Source of the DNA: Phycisphaerales bacterium AB-hyl4
GTDB taxonomy: Bacteria; Planctomycetota; Phycisphaerae; Phycisphaerales; Phycisphaeraceae
Length of the DNA: 55,455 nucleotides
Assembly (NCBI GenBank): GCA_041821185.1
Contig: JBGUBD010000019.1
Location: 1-55,455 of the forward strand
Direction of reading: 5' to 3'
Below, in pieces: positions 41,243 through 50,962 of this stretch; positions within the stretch are counted from its first letter, which is position 1; every line of letters begins with the position of its first letter. A program made the position numbers and the translations under genes. The notes below the pieces were generated by a model that saw only the letters and a list, made by a program, of their open reading frames with translations, searched no databases and was not told the DNA's origin.

Positions 41243-42592
41243 GTGTCCAGCAGCAGCAGCGGTGTCCGCGCGGACGCCGACGTGGCCAATTTGTCATCCG
41301 AGCTATCACCTGGAGCCGCCGTCAGCAGCGACAGCCGCTTCTTCTACGGCTGGGCGATGCTGCCGCTGGCGACGATGGCGTTGATCGCCACCGCCCCGGG
41401 CCAGACTTTCGGCGTCTCTGCATTCAACGATTCGTTCCGCACCGCCCTGGGCCTCAGCCACAGCCAGTTGACCGGGGCGTATATGGTCGGCACGCTCCTC
41501 GCCGCGATACCGATGGGCTATGTCGGGGCCCTGATGGACCGCCACGGCCTGCGGGTGACTATCACCGCGGTAGTCATTCTCTTTGGCGGCGTGTGCCTCT
41601 ACACCTCGCAAGTCAACAGCCTTCCGGGCCTGTTTTTCGCATTCCTTTTCCTGCGCATGCTTGGGGCCGGGGCGCTGGGCCTGCTCAGCGGCAATGCGCT
41701 GGCGTTCTGGTTTGAGCGGCGTCTCGGCACCGTCGAGGGACTGCGTCACATGGGCATGGCGGGCGCTATCGCCGTCGTGCCCGCGCTGAACCTCTGGCTG
41801 ATCGATGCGGTCGGTTGGCGATGGGCCTATGCCATCCTCGGGCTATCCGTATGGGCGGTGATGCTGCCGGCGCTGGCGTGGTTCTGGCGCGATCGGCCGG
41901 AGCAGGTCGGTCAGTACAAGGACGGCCTGCCACATGGCTCGGCCGACGGGACGGTTGTTGAGTCGGCCGAGGACGAGGCACGCACCTCGCTGACACTGCG
42001 AGAAGCAATGGCGAGCCGGGCCTACTGGGTCATCATCGTGTGCATCGGCATGTGGTCGATGCTCGGCACGGCCCTGTTTTTCAACGCGCTGCCGCTTTTC
42101 ACTGCACGCGGGCTCGGCACCGCCGACGTGGCCTGGCTTTTCACCGTCTTCGCGGTCTCGCTGGCGGTAATGCACGTGATCGGCGGACTGCTGGCCGACC
42201 GAATGCCGTTGAACCTGCTTCTGGCGTCTGCCATGGCCGCGTTGGCCGGGGCGATGGCCATGGCGTGGCGGCTGGAGTCGGCGGCGTGGGTCTATCCGTT
42301 GGGCATGTTGATCGGGTTGGCCCAAGGGTTGATCGTGTCGACGATCAGCCCGGTCTGGCCACGGTTCTTCGGCCGAGCGTACATGGGGCGCATTCGCGGC
42401 ACGTCGGCGACGGTGGCGGTGGCTGCCTCGAGCTTCGGGCCCTTCCTCATGGGCGCGGGGTATGACCTGCTGGGCAGCTATGACACGGTCATGCTGCTGT
42501 TCACGCTCCTCCCGTTGCCGATGGTCGGCCTGGCCCTGATCGCCACCACGCCCGCCAAGCGCCGACAGCGGCTGCAACGTCTGGTTGCTTGA
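41243..42592 (+). CDS. Major facilitator superfamily transporter
   Basis: 449 residues from GTG 41243, chosen because GGGAG lies 8 nt upstream; a TTG at 41177 and an ATG at 41216 extend the same frame. Twelve hydrophobic segments are visible. The first loop carries GALMDRHGLRVT, the MFS motif A (G-x3-D-R-x-G-x-R). The middle loop is hydrophilic (~residues 195-225, DRPEQVGQYKDG). The OFA/MCT-like layout (RFFYGWAMLPLA start, MGRIRGTSATVAVAASSFGPFLMG) suggests a monocarboxylate-type carrier, but the substrate cannot be fixed. Confidence 0.88.
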   Translation: MSSSSSGVRADADVANLSSELSPGAAVSSDSRFFYGWAMLPLATMALIATAPGQTFGVSAFNDSFRTALGLSHSQLTGAYMVGTLLAAIPMGYVGALMDRHGLRVTITAVVILFGGVCLYTSQVNSLPGLFFAFLFLRMLGAGALGLLSGNALAFWFERRLGTVEGLRHMGMAGAIAVVPALNLWLIDAVGWRWAYAILGLSVWAVMLPALAWFWRDRPEQVGQYKDGLPHGSADGTVVESAEDEARTSLTLREAMASRAYWVIIVCIGMWSMLGTALFFNALPLFTARGLGTADVAWLFTVFAVSLAVMHVIGGLLADRMPLNLLLASAMAALAGAMAMAWRLESAAWVYPLGMLIGLAQGLIVSTISPVWPRFFGRAYMGRIRGTSATVAVAASSFGPFLMGAGYDLLGSYDTVMLLFTLLPLPMVGLALIATTPAKRRQRLQRLVA

Positions 42593-42611
42593 CCTTCACC
42601 GTCGCACATCA

Positions 42612-42640
42612 TTGACACCGCTCTTTGCTAACGATTAAAT
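42612..42640 (+). promoter_or_regulatory. Promoter of the CheY-like gene
   Basis: TTGACA (42612-42617), a 17-nt spacer and TTAAAT (42635-42640), 47 nt before the ATG at 42688. This is a good housekeeping-sigma promoter and marks the start of the signalling cluster. Confidence 0.7.
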
Positions 42641-42687
42641 AAGCGCTCTGTACGGCAGGGGCTGCCGGCGATAAGTGCGGCCGGGAA

Positions 42688-43092
42688 ATGAGTGATATGG
42701 AAAAGACTTCGAATCAGCCACGCCTCCTGCTCGTTGACGACCACCAGGACACGCTTACCCTCCAGGCGATCCTCCTGCGACGAGAAGGGTTTGACGTGGT
42801 TACATCCGGTGACGCCGAGACGGCGTTGGCGCAGGCGGCCGAGGGCAAGGTGGATCTGGTCGTCAGTGACTTGCGCCTGCCTGATCGGGATGGCGTTGAG
42901 TTGATGCAGGAGCTTCACAAACGCTATGGTCTCTACGGCGTCGCTTTGACAGGTGCCGCCGATGCCGGCCGGGCGGCAGACCGAGTCGACGCTGGTTTCG
43001 TCGAGGTCTTGATCAAGCCGGTAGCACCAGAGCAACTCGTGAAGGTCATCAGACATGCCCTCTCAGAGGTTGATAATGCCTCAAGTCAGTGA
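42688..43092 (+). CDS. Single-domain (CheY-like) response regulator
   Basis: 134 residues consisting of one receiver domain. The acidic pair is in LLLVDDHQD, the phospho-acceptor is Asp61 in VVSDLRLPDRDG, the switch Thr is in GVALTGAAD, and the conserved Lys is in VLIKPVAPEQL. There is no output domain, so it should act as a phosphate carrier or by protein contact. It stands 420 nt upstream of the giant hybrid kinase on the same strand. An alternative ATG three codons later is possible. Confidence 0.88.
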   Translation: MSDMEKTSNQPRLLLVDDHQDTLTLQAILLRREGFDVVTSGDAETALAQAAEGKVDLVVSDLRLPDRDGVELMQELHKRYGLYGVALTGAADAGRAADRVDAGFVEVLIKPVAPEQLVKVIRHALSEVDNASSQ

Positions 43093-43512
43093 GGCGATTT
43101 CGTAGAAGTTGCTTTCAAGCCAAGATGCGAAAGTTGTTGCTGATTTGCTGGCGCACGCAACCCCTTCTCCCCTCTTAGCAGTCTTCATTTATATTGGCTG
43201 CTCGATGGCTGACATCCCGGCCGGCTGTTCCACTTCCAAGCCCCATCATCAAATAGGAAAATACCCCATAGGGTATTTCTTGGACGTTCCTATACTCGGT
43301 CGCCAAGCGTCTCAGGTATCGCTGTGCGCGAGGCTTTTGTCGAGTCAATTTCCGACATAGGTTTGGTCGTCAGTTTTTCAGAGTCTGCTGTTTGTGGGCA
43401 TTGATCGAGCACATCGGCGTGGGTCGACGTGGATCTGTAATGCCTATTTCAGCGCGCGATGGCCGTGTCAGCCTGAGCACCGCGGTGCAGTTATCACCGA
43501 CCAGGAGTTGTG
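43093..43512. other. 420-nt gap upstream of the HAMP-array kinase
   Basis: No credible gene. It holds a striking dyad, AAATACCC-CATA-GGGTATTT (43259-43278), and otherwise no recognised element. AGGAG precedes the kinase ATG. The kinase promoter must lie in this gap. Confidence 0.55.
43259..43278. promoter_or_regulatory. Perfect 8-bp dyad, possible operator
   Basis: AAATACCC and GGGTATTT are exact inverted repeats around CATA. At 235 nt before the kinase start it could be a regulator site or a terminator for the CheY-like gene. No T-tract follows beyond the arm itself. Confidence 0.45.
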
Positions 43513-46500
43513 ATGCCGATCCGAACGATAAACAAGCGCAACGGTCTGAACGGTGCCAGTCGGCTGACGGGCACCCTCCCGAAACCCGCCCCGCGTTTGA
43601 AGGCTGGCGGCGCCGCCCGCCGAAAGCAGGCTGAGGGTGAAGGACTCGACAAGCGCGAACTGCTTGAAGCGTTGATCGCGTTGCAGAAGGGAGACTTCAC
43701 CACGCGTTTGCCGATGGATCTCGCGGGGCTTGATGGCAAAATCGCTGACACGTTCAACGCGGTCGTCGAGACGAATCAGCGGATGACCGGCGAACTGAAA
43801 CGCCTGAGCGTGACCGTCGGCAAGGAAGGACGCATTTCGCAGCGGGCATCGTTCGGCGAAGTGCAAGGGTCGTGGGCTGACTCGGCCAATTCAGTGAACA
43901 CGCTGATTACGAACCTCGTCCACCCCACGCGCGAGACCGCCCGCGTGATCGGCGCGGTGGCTCATGGTGACCTGACGCAGACCATGGCTCTGGAGATCGA
44001 GGGTCGGCCGCTCGACGGCGAGTTCCTCCGCACCGCCAAGATCGTCAACCGCATGGTCGATCAGCTCAGCTCGTTCACGTCGGAGGTGACGCGCGTGGCT
44101 CGCGAGGTGGGCACGGAAGGCAAGCTCGGTGGACAGGCGAACGTGTCGGGTGTCGCGGGCACGTGGAAGGACCTGACCGACAGCGTCAACTCGATGGCGG
44201 GCAACCTCACCAGTCAGGTGCGCAACATCGCGGCGGTGACCACGGCGGTGGCCAACGGCGACTTGTCAAAGAAGATCACCGTCGACGTCAAAGGTGAAAT
44301 GCTCGAGCTGAAGGACACCGTCAACACGATGGTCGACCAGCTCAACTCGTTCGCGTCGGAAGTGACGCGCGTGGCACGCGAGGTGGGCACGGAAGGCAAG
44401 CTCGGCGGACAGGCGAGCGTGCCGGGCATCGCGGGCACGTGGAAGGACCTGACCGACAACGTCAACTCGATGGCGGGCAACCTCACCAGCCAGGTGCGCA
44501 ACATCGCGGCGGTGACCACGGCGGTGGCCAACGGCGACCTTTCGAAGAAGATCACCGTGGACGTGAAAGGCGAGATCGCTGAGCTGAAGAACACGATCAA
44601 CACGATGGTGGATCAGTTGCGGTCATTCGCGTCGGAAGTGACGCGCGTGGCACGCGAGGTGGGTACGGAAGGCAAGCTCGGCGGACAGGCTCGCGTGCCG
44701 GGCGTGGCGGGCACGTGGAAGGACCTGACCGACAACGTCAACTCGATGGCGGGCAACCTCACCAGCCAGGTGCGCAACATCGCGGCGGTGACCACCGCAG
44801 TGGCCAACGGCGACCTGTCGAAGAAGATTACCGTGGACGTGAAAGGCGAGATCCTCGAGCTGAAAGACACCATCAACACGATGGTCGACCAGCTCAGCTC
44901 TTTCGCATCGGAAGTGACGCGCGTGGCTCGCGAGGTGGGTACGGAAGGCCAACTCGGCGGGCAGGCCGGCGTGCCGGGCGTGGCGGGCACGTGGAAGGAC
45001 CTGACCGACAGCGTCAACTCGATGGCGGGCAACCTCACCATTCAGTTGCGTGACGTGTCCAAGGTCGCCACCGCCATCGCGACGGGCGACCTGACACAGA
45101 AGATCACCGTGGACGCCAGCGGCGAAATTCTTCAGATCAAAAACGTCACGAACACGATGGTCGACCAGCTAAGCTCGTTCGCGTCGGAAGTGACGCGCGT
45201 GGCTCGCGAGGTGGGCACGGAAGGCAAGCTCGGCGGGCAGGCAACCGTGCCGGGCGTGGCGGGCACGTGGAAGGACCTGACCGACAACGTCAACTCGATG
45301 GCGGGCAACCTCACCAGCCAGGTGCGAAACATCGCAGCGGTGACCACGGCGGTGGCCAACGGCGACCTTTCGAAGAAGATTACCGTGGACGTGAAAGGCG
45401 AGATCCTCGAGCTGAAAGACACCATCAACACGATGGTCGACCAGCTCAACTCGTTCGCTTCGGAAGTGACGCGCGTGGCTCGCGAGGTGGGTACGGAAGG
45501 CAAGCTCGGCGGACAGGCGAACGTGCCTGGCGTGGCGGGTACGTGGAAGGACCTGACCGACAACGTCAACTCGATGGCGGGCAACCTGACTAACCAGGTG
45601 CGCGATATTGCGAAGGTCGTGACGGAAGTGGCGCACGGCAACCTCAGGCGGAAGGTGACGCTCGACGCGAAGGGCGAAATCGCCGAACTGGCGGACACGA
45701 TCAACAGCATGATCGAAACGCTCGCGACGTTCGCTGATCAGGTTACGACGGTGGCCCGGCTCGTGGGTGTGGAGGGCAAGCTTGGTGGTCAGGCGAACGT
45801 GCCTGGCGCTGCGGGCACGTGGAAGGATTTGACCGACAACGTGAACCAGTTGGCGGACAACCTCACGACGCAGGTGCGGGCGATCGCCGAGGTCGCCACT
45901 GCGGTGACCAAGGGTGACCTGACGCAGTCGATCAAGGTCGAAGCGCAGGGCGAGGTCGCCGCGCTGAAAGACAACATCAACAAGATGATCCGCAACCTGC
46001 GCGAGACCACGCTCAAGAACTCCGAGCAGGACTGGCTGAAGACGAACCTGGCAAAGTTTTCGCGCATGCTTCAGGGGCAGAAAGATCTGCTGAAGGTGGG
46101 CAAACTGATTCTGTCCGAGCTGGCGCCGGTGGTGTCGGCTCACCAGGCGGTTTTCTATACGCTGGATCACAGCGGTCCAAATCCGAAGTTGACGCTGTTG
46201 GCCAGCTATGCCGCGAGCGCCCGCGAGCGGTTGCAGAATGAATTCGCCCTTGGGGAAGGGCTCATCGGCCAGTGCGCTGTGGAGAAAGAAAAGATTCTGC
46301 TGACTGACATTCCGCACAACTACGTGCAGATCAGCTCCGGGCTTGGCCACGCGCAGCCGACGAATATTCTGGTCATGCCCGTCATCTTTGAAGGCCAGGT
46401 CAAGGCCGTGCTAGAACTGGCGTCGTTCGATCGCTTCAGTCCGACGCACGAAGCGTTCCTCGACCAGCTGACGGAGAGCATCGCCATTGTGTTGAACACC

Positions 46501-48780
46501 ATCGAAGCCGACATGCGGACCGAAAACCTGCTTAAGCAGTCGCAGTCGCTCGCCCATGAATTGCAGAGTCGGCAGGAGGAACTGCAGACCACCAACAGTG
46601 AACTGGAGGAAAAGGCGGAACTGCTCGCGACGCAGAAGACGGAGGTTGAACGCAAGAACCTCGAGGTCGAGCAGGCCCGGCAGGCGCTGGAGGAAAAGGC
46701 CAAGCAGCTTGCGTTGACGTCGAAGTACAAGTCTGAGTTCCTCGCAAACATGTCGCACGAGTTGCGCACGCCGTTGAACAGCCTGCTGATTCTTTCCGAC
46801 CAGTTGTCGAAGAACCCGCAGAACAATCTTTCCGAGCGCCAGGTGGAGTTCGCTCGGACGATTCACGCCTCGGGCAACGATCTGCTGATGTTGATCAACG
46901 ACATTCTCGACTTGTGCAAGATCGAGTCGGGCACGGTGTACGTCGATGTTCGCGACCTCCCGCTGGAGGACATGCGCAGCTACGTGGAGCGGACCTTCTG
47001 CCACGTGGCCGAGTCGAAACACCTGGACTTCGTCGTCGATCTCGATCCAGATCTCCCCGTATCGATCCAGACCGACAGCAAACGCCTCCAGCAGGTTCTT
47101 CGCAACCTGCTGTCCAATGCGTTCAAGTTCACGGAGAAGGGGGCGGTGTCGTTGACCGTCCGTCGTCAGACGCATGGCTGGAGCCCGGACCACGAAGTGC
47201 TCAACAAGGCGGAGCAGGTGCTTTCGTTCTCGGTACAGGACACGGGAATCGGCATTTTGCCAGAGAAGCAGCAGATCATTTTCGAGGCCTTCCAGCAAGC
47301 CGACGGCAGCACGAGCCGAAAGTACGGCGGGACGGGCCTCGGGCTGGCGATCAGCCGGGAGATCGCGGGTCTGCTTGGCGGCGAGATCCATCTGACCAGC
47401 GAGCCCGGCGGCGGCAGCATCTTCACGCTGTACCTGCCGGTCGTCGCGCCATCGAGCAATACCACGGCTCATCAGGCGGATGCGGCCGTGGCCCTCGAAG
47501 CGACGACGACCTTGCCTGTGAAATCTGACACTGCGTCGGCTGCGTCGGGGCTGACCAGACCAAATATCTATATTGAGGACGACCGGGACGCGATAGCGCC
47601 GGGAGATCGTGTTCTGCTGATCGTCGAGAACGACCTCGGGTTCGCGGAGATCCTCGTGGAGGCAGCCCGGCATCGCGGCTTCAAGACCGTCGTTGTCAGT
47701 TCAGGCGCGGCAGTGCTGGAGATGACCCGACGGATCAAGCCCACGGCCATTACGCTCGACCTCAATCTGCCGGACATGGACGGGTGGCGGGTGTTGGCCC
47801 ATCTCAAGGATGACAGCGAGGTTCGGCATATTCCGGTGCAGATTTTGAGCACGGAGGAAGACGCGTCACGCGCGCTGCGGGCTGGCGCTTTCGAGGTCCT
47901 GACGAAGCCGCTCAAGGGCCAACAGCCATTGGACGAGGTGATTCAGCGGCTGCGGCAAATGGCAGAGCCACGGCTGAAGCACGTGCTGGTGGTTGGCTAT
48001 GAGCAGTCGCAGCGTGAGCAGGTCGTCGACCTGCTTGTCAGCGAGGGCGTGCGGGTGCAGGCGGTGGCGACGTGGGAAGAGGCGCTGATGGTGCGATACG
48101 AAACGCCGGCGGACCTTGTCGTCGCTGACACCCAACTGCCGGATCAGACCGTATTCAAACTCATCCGCTACTTCCAGGATGACGAGACGTTGCGTTTGAC
48201 GCCGATTATCATCTACACACCGGGCGAATTGGCCAAGACTGACGAGGCTCGACTCGCCCAGATCGGGCAGAGCATGATCCTTAAAGACGTCCGCTCGCTC
48301 GAGCGTCTGCTCGACGACGCGGCGATGTTCCTGCACCTGCCTCTTACGACACTGAGCGAGCAGCAGCGCAACATGATCGCAAAGCTGCACAGCCCCGAGA
48401 CGATCTTGGCGGGCAAGCGGGTGCTGGTGGTTGACGACGATGTGCGCAACATTTTTGCGATGAGCAGCATTCTCGAACCCTACGGCATGCATGTCGATGC
48501 CGCGGAAAACGGGCGGGCGGCCATCGAATATCTTCAGACGACGTCCGAGGTGGACGCCGTGCTGATGGACATCATGATGCCGGAGATGGACGGCTATGAC
48601 ACGATGGCCGCCATTCGTCAGCAGTCGAAATTCCGCTCACTTCCGATTATCGCGCTGACGGCCAAAGCGATGAAAGGCGACCGCGAACGGTGCATTCAGG
48701 CTGGCGCTTCGGACTATATCGCCAAGCCGGTGGACACCGCTCAACTGCTGGCCATGTTGCGCACCTGGCTGCACCGCTGA
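43513..48780 (+). CDS. Soluble multi-HAMP hybrid histidine kinase
   Basis: 1,755 residues from ATG 43513 (AGGAG 6 nt upstream), with no signal peptide or membrane helix. A basic head and one or two degenerate HAMP units (~50-186) precede seven 92-residue HAMP-type units (187-830). A GAF domain (~858-1005), a coiled coil (~1008-1075), a HisKA domain with His1082 in SHELRTPLN, and an HATPase domain (~1190-1310, DTGIGI, GGTGLGLAI) follow. REC1 has Asp1416 and REC3 has Asp1686 (VLMDIMMPEMDG). REC2 (~1490-1615) keeps ADTQLPD but has lost the acidic pair. The layout parallels fungal group III (Nik1/Os-1) osmosensor kinases and their bacterial relatives. It is followed 60 nt later by a second kinase gene. 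Confidence 0.93.
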   Translation: MPIRTINKRNGLNGASRLTGTLPKPAPRLKAGGAARRKQAEGEGLDKRELLEALIALQKGDFTTRLPMDLAGLDGKIADTFNAVVETNQRMTGELKRLSVTVGKEGRISQRASFGEVQGSWADSANSVNTLITNLVHPTRETARVIGAVAHGDLTQTMALEIEGRPLDGEFLRTAKIVNRMVDQLSSFTSEVTRVAREVGTEGKLGGQANVSGVAGTWKDLTDSVNSMAGNLTSQVRNIAAVTTAVANGDLSKKITVDVKGEMLELKDTVNTMVDQLNSFASEVTRVAREVGTEGKLGGQASVPGIAGTWKDLTDNVNSMAGNLTSQVRNIAAVTTAVANGDLSKKITVDVKGEIAELKNTINTMVDQLRSFASEVTRVAREVGTEGKLGGQARVPGVAGTWKDLTDNVNSMAGNLTSQVRNIAAVTTAVANGDLSKKITVDVKGEILELKDTINTMVDQLSSFASEVTRVAREVGTEGQLGGQAGVPGVAGTWKDLTDSVNSMAGNLTIQLRDVSKVATAIATGDLTQKITVDASGEILQIKNVTNTMVDQLSSFASEVTRVAREVGTEGKLGGQATVPGVAGTWKDLTDNVNSMAGNLTSQVRNIAAVTTAVANGDLSKKITVDVKGEILELKDTINTMVDQLNSFASEVTRVAREVGTEGKLGGQANVPGVAGTWKDLTDNVNSMAGNLTNQVRDIAKVVTEVAHGNLRRKVTLDAKGEIAELADTINSMIETLATFADQVTTVARLVGVEGKLGGQANVPGAAGTWKDLTDNVNQLADNLTTQVRAIAEVATAVTKGDLTQSIKVEAQGEVAALKDNINKMIRNLRETTLKNSEQDWLKTNLAKFSRMLQGQKDLLKVGKLILSELAPVVSAHQAVFYTLDHSGPNPKLTLLASYAASARERLQNEFALGEGLIGQCAVEKEKILLTDIPHNYVQISSGLGHAQPTNILVMPVIFEGQVKAVLELASFDRFSPTHEAFLDQLTESIAIVLNTIEADMRTENLLKQSQSLAHELQSRQEELQTTNSELEEKAELLATQKTEVERKNLEVEQARQALEEKAKQLALTSKYKSEFLANMSHELRTPLNSLLILSDQLSKNPQNNLSERQVEFARTIHASGNDLLMLINDILDLCKIESGTVYVDVRDLPLEDMRSYVERTFCHVAESKHLDFVVDLDPDLPVSIQTDSKRLQQVLRNLLSNAFKFTEKGAVSLTVRRQTHGWSPDHEVLNKAEQVLSFSVQDTGIGILPEKQQIIFEAFQQADGSTSRKYGGTGLGLAISREIAGLLGGEIHLTSEPGGGSIFTLYLPVVAPSSNTTAHQADAAVALEATTTLPVKSDTASAASGLTRPNIYIEDDRDAIAPGDRVLLIVENDLGFAEILVEAARHRGFKTVVVSSGAAVLEMTRRIKPTAITLDLNLPDMDGWRVLAHLKDDSEVRHIPVQILSTEEDASRALRAGAFEVLTKPLKGQQPLDEVIQRLRQMAEPRLKHVLVVGYEQSQREQVVDLLVSEGVRVQAVATWEEALMVRYETPADLVVADTQLPDQTVFKLIRYFQDDETLRLTPIIIYTPGELAKTDEARLAQIGQSMILKDVRSLERLLDDAAMFLHLPLTTLSEQQRNMIAKLHSPETILAGKRVLVVDDDVRNIFAMSSILEPYGMHVDAAENGRAAIEYLQTTSEVDAVLMDIMMPEMDGYDTMAAIRQQSKFRSLPIIALTAKAMKGDRERCIQAGASDYIAKPVDTAQLLAMLRTWLHR
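44071..46002 (+). repeat. Seven tandem 276-bp repeats encoding HAMP units
   Basis: Units begin at 44071, 44347, 44623, 44899, 45175, 45451 and 45727, always 276 bp apart with no indels. Units 2, 3 and 5 are nearly identical in DNA and protein (SFASEVTRVAREVGTEGKLG … TWKDLTDNVNSMAGNL). Unit 4 differs in its second half (IQLRDVSKVATAIATGDL), and units 6 and 7 diverge further. The near-identity at DNA level points to recent duplication or gene conversion. Confidence 0.95.
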
Positions 48781-48840
48781 CGCGCCGCCTCCCTGTTCGA
48801 GCCACTTGTGAGGCGAATGCCTCGCGGCAATTGATGGGCT

Positions 48841-50955
48841 ATGACGATGAATCCGGACGGTACGATCAATATTCTGCTGGTGGACGATCGCCCGGGCGCG
48901 TTGATCGCGCTCGAGAGTGCGCTGGCGGATTTGAATCAGACACTGGTCAAGGCGACCTCCGGCCGAGAGGCGCTGAAGCATGTGCTTAAAACCAATTTCG
49001 CGGTCATCCTGCTCGATGTGCATATGCCCGGCATCGACGGGTTCGAGACGGCCAGGCTGATTCGACAGCGCAAAAGCTCCCGCGACACGCCGATCATTTT
49101 CATCACCGGGCACACTGATGAACTGCATATCGCCAAGGGTTACTCGCTTGGCGCGGTGGACTACATTCTCGCACCCGTGCGGCCTGACGTTTTGCGGGCC
49201 AAGGTCGGCGTGTTCGTCGACCTTTTCCAGAAGACGGCGCAGGTCACGCAGCAGGCCAATCGGCTCCGCCGACGCGCGGGACAGTTGCAGGAACTTGCCG
49301 CAGCCTCCATTGCCATCAACGCCGCCCAGTCCGCGGATCGAATGCTTCAGACCATCACCGACGCCGCCCGCGACGTGGTTGGTGCCAATCAATCCATCAC
49401 GCTGTTTCTCGGCGAGCAGGAACTCGGTCGAAACTCGCCGTTGGCGGTTTCGTCGTTTTCAGAGAAATATGCTGACTGGCAAGGCAGGCGGCTGGACCTG
49501 GCTCCGGTTGCGCAGACGCTCGTCGCTCGCAGCGGCGCGGCAACACGGATGACCGAAGCGCAGTTGCATCAGCACCCGGACTGGGAGATTGTCTCGAAGC
49601 TGGACATGCCCCCGATGTGCGGCGGCATGCTCGCTGCGCCGTTCACGGGTCACGACGGCCGAAACCTCGGCGTCATCTATCTCGCAGACGCGTACGAGGG
49701 GCAGTTCACCAGCGAAGATGAAGCCATCCTCATCCAATTGGCGCAAATCGCTTCCACTGCCATCGAAAACATCCTTTACGCCGAGGCCCGCGAAGCGAAC
49801 CGGTTGAAGGACGAGTTCCTGGCAACGCTGTCGCACGAGTTACGCACGCCGTTAAACGCGATGCTGGGCTGGACGCGTCTGTTGCGTGAGCCGCCGACTG
49901 AGCCGGAGATGCTCGACCATGGTTTGCAGGTCATCGAGCGAAACGTCAACGCGCAGGCACGCCTTATCGAAGACCTGCTTGACATCTCGCGCATCACCAG
50001 TGGCAAACTGCGGCTGGAGATGCAGCCGATGTCGCTCAAGAGCGTGGTGGAAGCGGCCATCGACGCGGTCAAGCCCGCAGCCGACGCCCGTCAAATCAAA
50101 GTGCACGACGCCTTGCCGGATGACGCGATGCAGATGACCGGCGATGCGAACCGACTGCAGCAGGTGATGTGGAACCTGCTGAGCAACGCGATCAAGTTCA
50201 CACCGGAGGCCGGTTCTGTTTACGTGGAGATGGAAGTAAAAGAGGGGGTTGGGCATATCCGGATTCGCGATACGGGCGAAGGTATTTCGCCAGAGTTGCT
50301 TCCGCATGTCTTCGAGCGGTTCCGACAGGCCGACAGCACCAGTACACGATCGCATGGCGGGCTGGGCGTGGGGCTGGCGATCGTTCGTCATATCGTGCAG
50401 ATGCACGATGGGTCGGTGGAAGCGGAAAGCGCCGGGCCCAACCAAGGCGCCACGTTTACCGTGCAGTTGCCGTTGTGTTATGCCGACGCCGAGGTCGCTG
50501 AAGATGATGCGGAGGACAAGATTGTTGACCAGACGCTGGAGGGCGTGCGCGTTCTCATTGTGGACGACGATTGTGACGCGCGAGAACTGCTTGGCCAAGT
50601 CATCCGTCGTTATCACGGCACGGCGAAGCTCGTCAACTCCGCCCACGAAGCGCTGGACCTGTTCGAGCAGTGGATGCCGGACATTCTGCTAAGTGATATC
50701 GCCATGCCCGACTGCGATGGCTACACGCTGATCCGTCGGATTCGAGCATCAGACGCGCCGCAACTGCGCATGCTTCCCGCGATTGCACTGACAGCGCACG
50801 CGGGCGAGCGTGATCGAACCCGCAGCCTTTCGGCGGGTTTTCAGGTGCATATGGCCAAACCCGTTGAGCCGGTCGAACTGGTGGCGGGCATCGTCCGCCT
50901 ACTTCGCCTGGACCGATCGGCGACCATGAACTCTGTTTCTGTTCCACTGGAGTAA
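48841..50955 (+). CDS. Hybrid histidine kinase REC-GAF-HisKA-HATPase-REC
   Basis: 704 residues. The N-terminal receiver has Asp59 (VILLDVHMPGIDG) and APVRP where the conserved Lys usually precedes Pro, so that Lys is missing. A coiled coil and GAF domain (~165-310) lead to HisKA with His332 (LSHELRTPLNAML), an HATPase domain (~440-555, DTGEGI, GLGVGLAIV) and a C-terminal receiver with Asp619 (LLSDIAMPDCDG). No membrane segment is seen. The N-terminal receiver suggests control by an upstream kinase. It is 60 nt downstream of the HAMP kinase and 7 nt before the small H-box gene, so the three probably form an operon. Confidence 0.93.
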   Translation: MTMNPDGTINILLVDDRPGALIALESALADLNQTLVKATSGREALKHVLKTNFAVILLDVHMPGIDGFETARLIRQRKSSRDTPIIFITGHTDELHIAKGYSLGAVDYILAPVRPDVLRAKVGVFVDLFQKTAQVTQQANRLRRRAGQLQELAAASIAINAAQSADRMLQTITDAARDVVGANQSITLFLGEQELGRNSPLAVSSFSEKYADWQGRRLDLAPVAQTLVARSGAATRMTEAQLHQHPDWEIVSKLDMPPMCGGMLAAPFTGHDGRNLGVIYLADAYEGQFTSEDEAILIQLAQIASTAIENILYAEAREANRLKDEFLATLSHELRTPLNAMLGWTRLLREPPTEPEMLDHGLQVIERNVNAQARLIEDLLDISRITSGKLRLEMQPMSLKSVVEAAIDAVKPAADARQIKVHDALPDDAMQMTGDANRLQQVMWNLLSNAIKFTPEAGSVYVEMEVKEGVGHIRIRDTGEGISPELLPHVFERFRQADSTSTRSHGGLGVGLAIVRHIVQMHDGSVEAESAGPNQGATFTVQLPLCYADAEVAEDDAEDKIVDQTLEGVRVLIVDDDCDARELLGQVIRRYHGTAKLVNSAHEALDLFEQWMPDILLSDIAMPDCDGYTLIRRIRASDAPQLRMLPAIALTAHAGERDRTRSLSAGFQVHMAKPVEPVELVAGIVRLLRLDRSATMNSVSVPLE

Positions 50956-50962
50956 ATCACGA

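Noticed and set aside
44071..46002. Regularly spaced repeats that might be taken for a CRISPR or other DNA repeat array
   Set aside because: The 276-bp units are continuous coding sequence for HAMP domains with no spacers.
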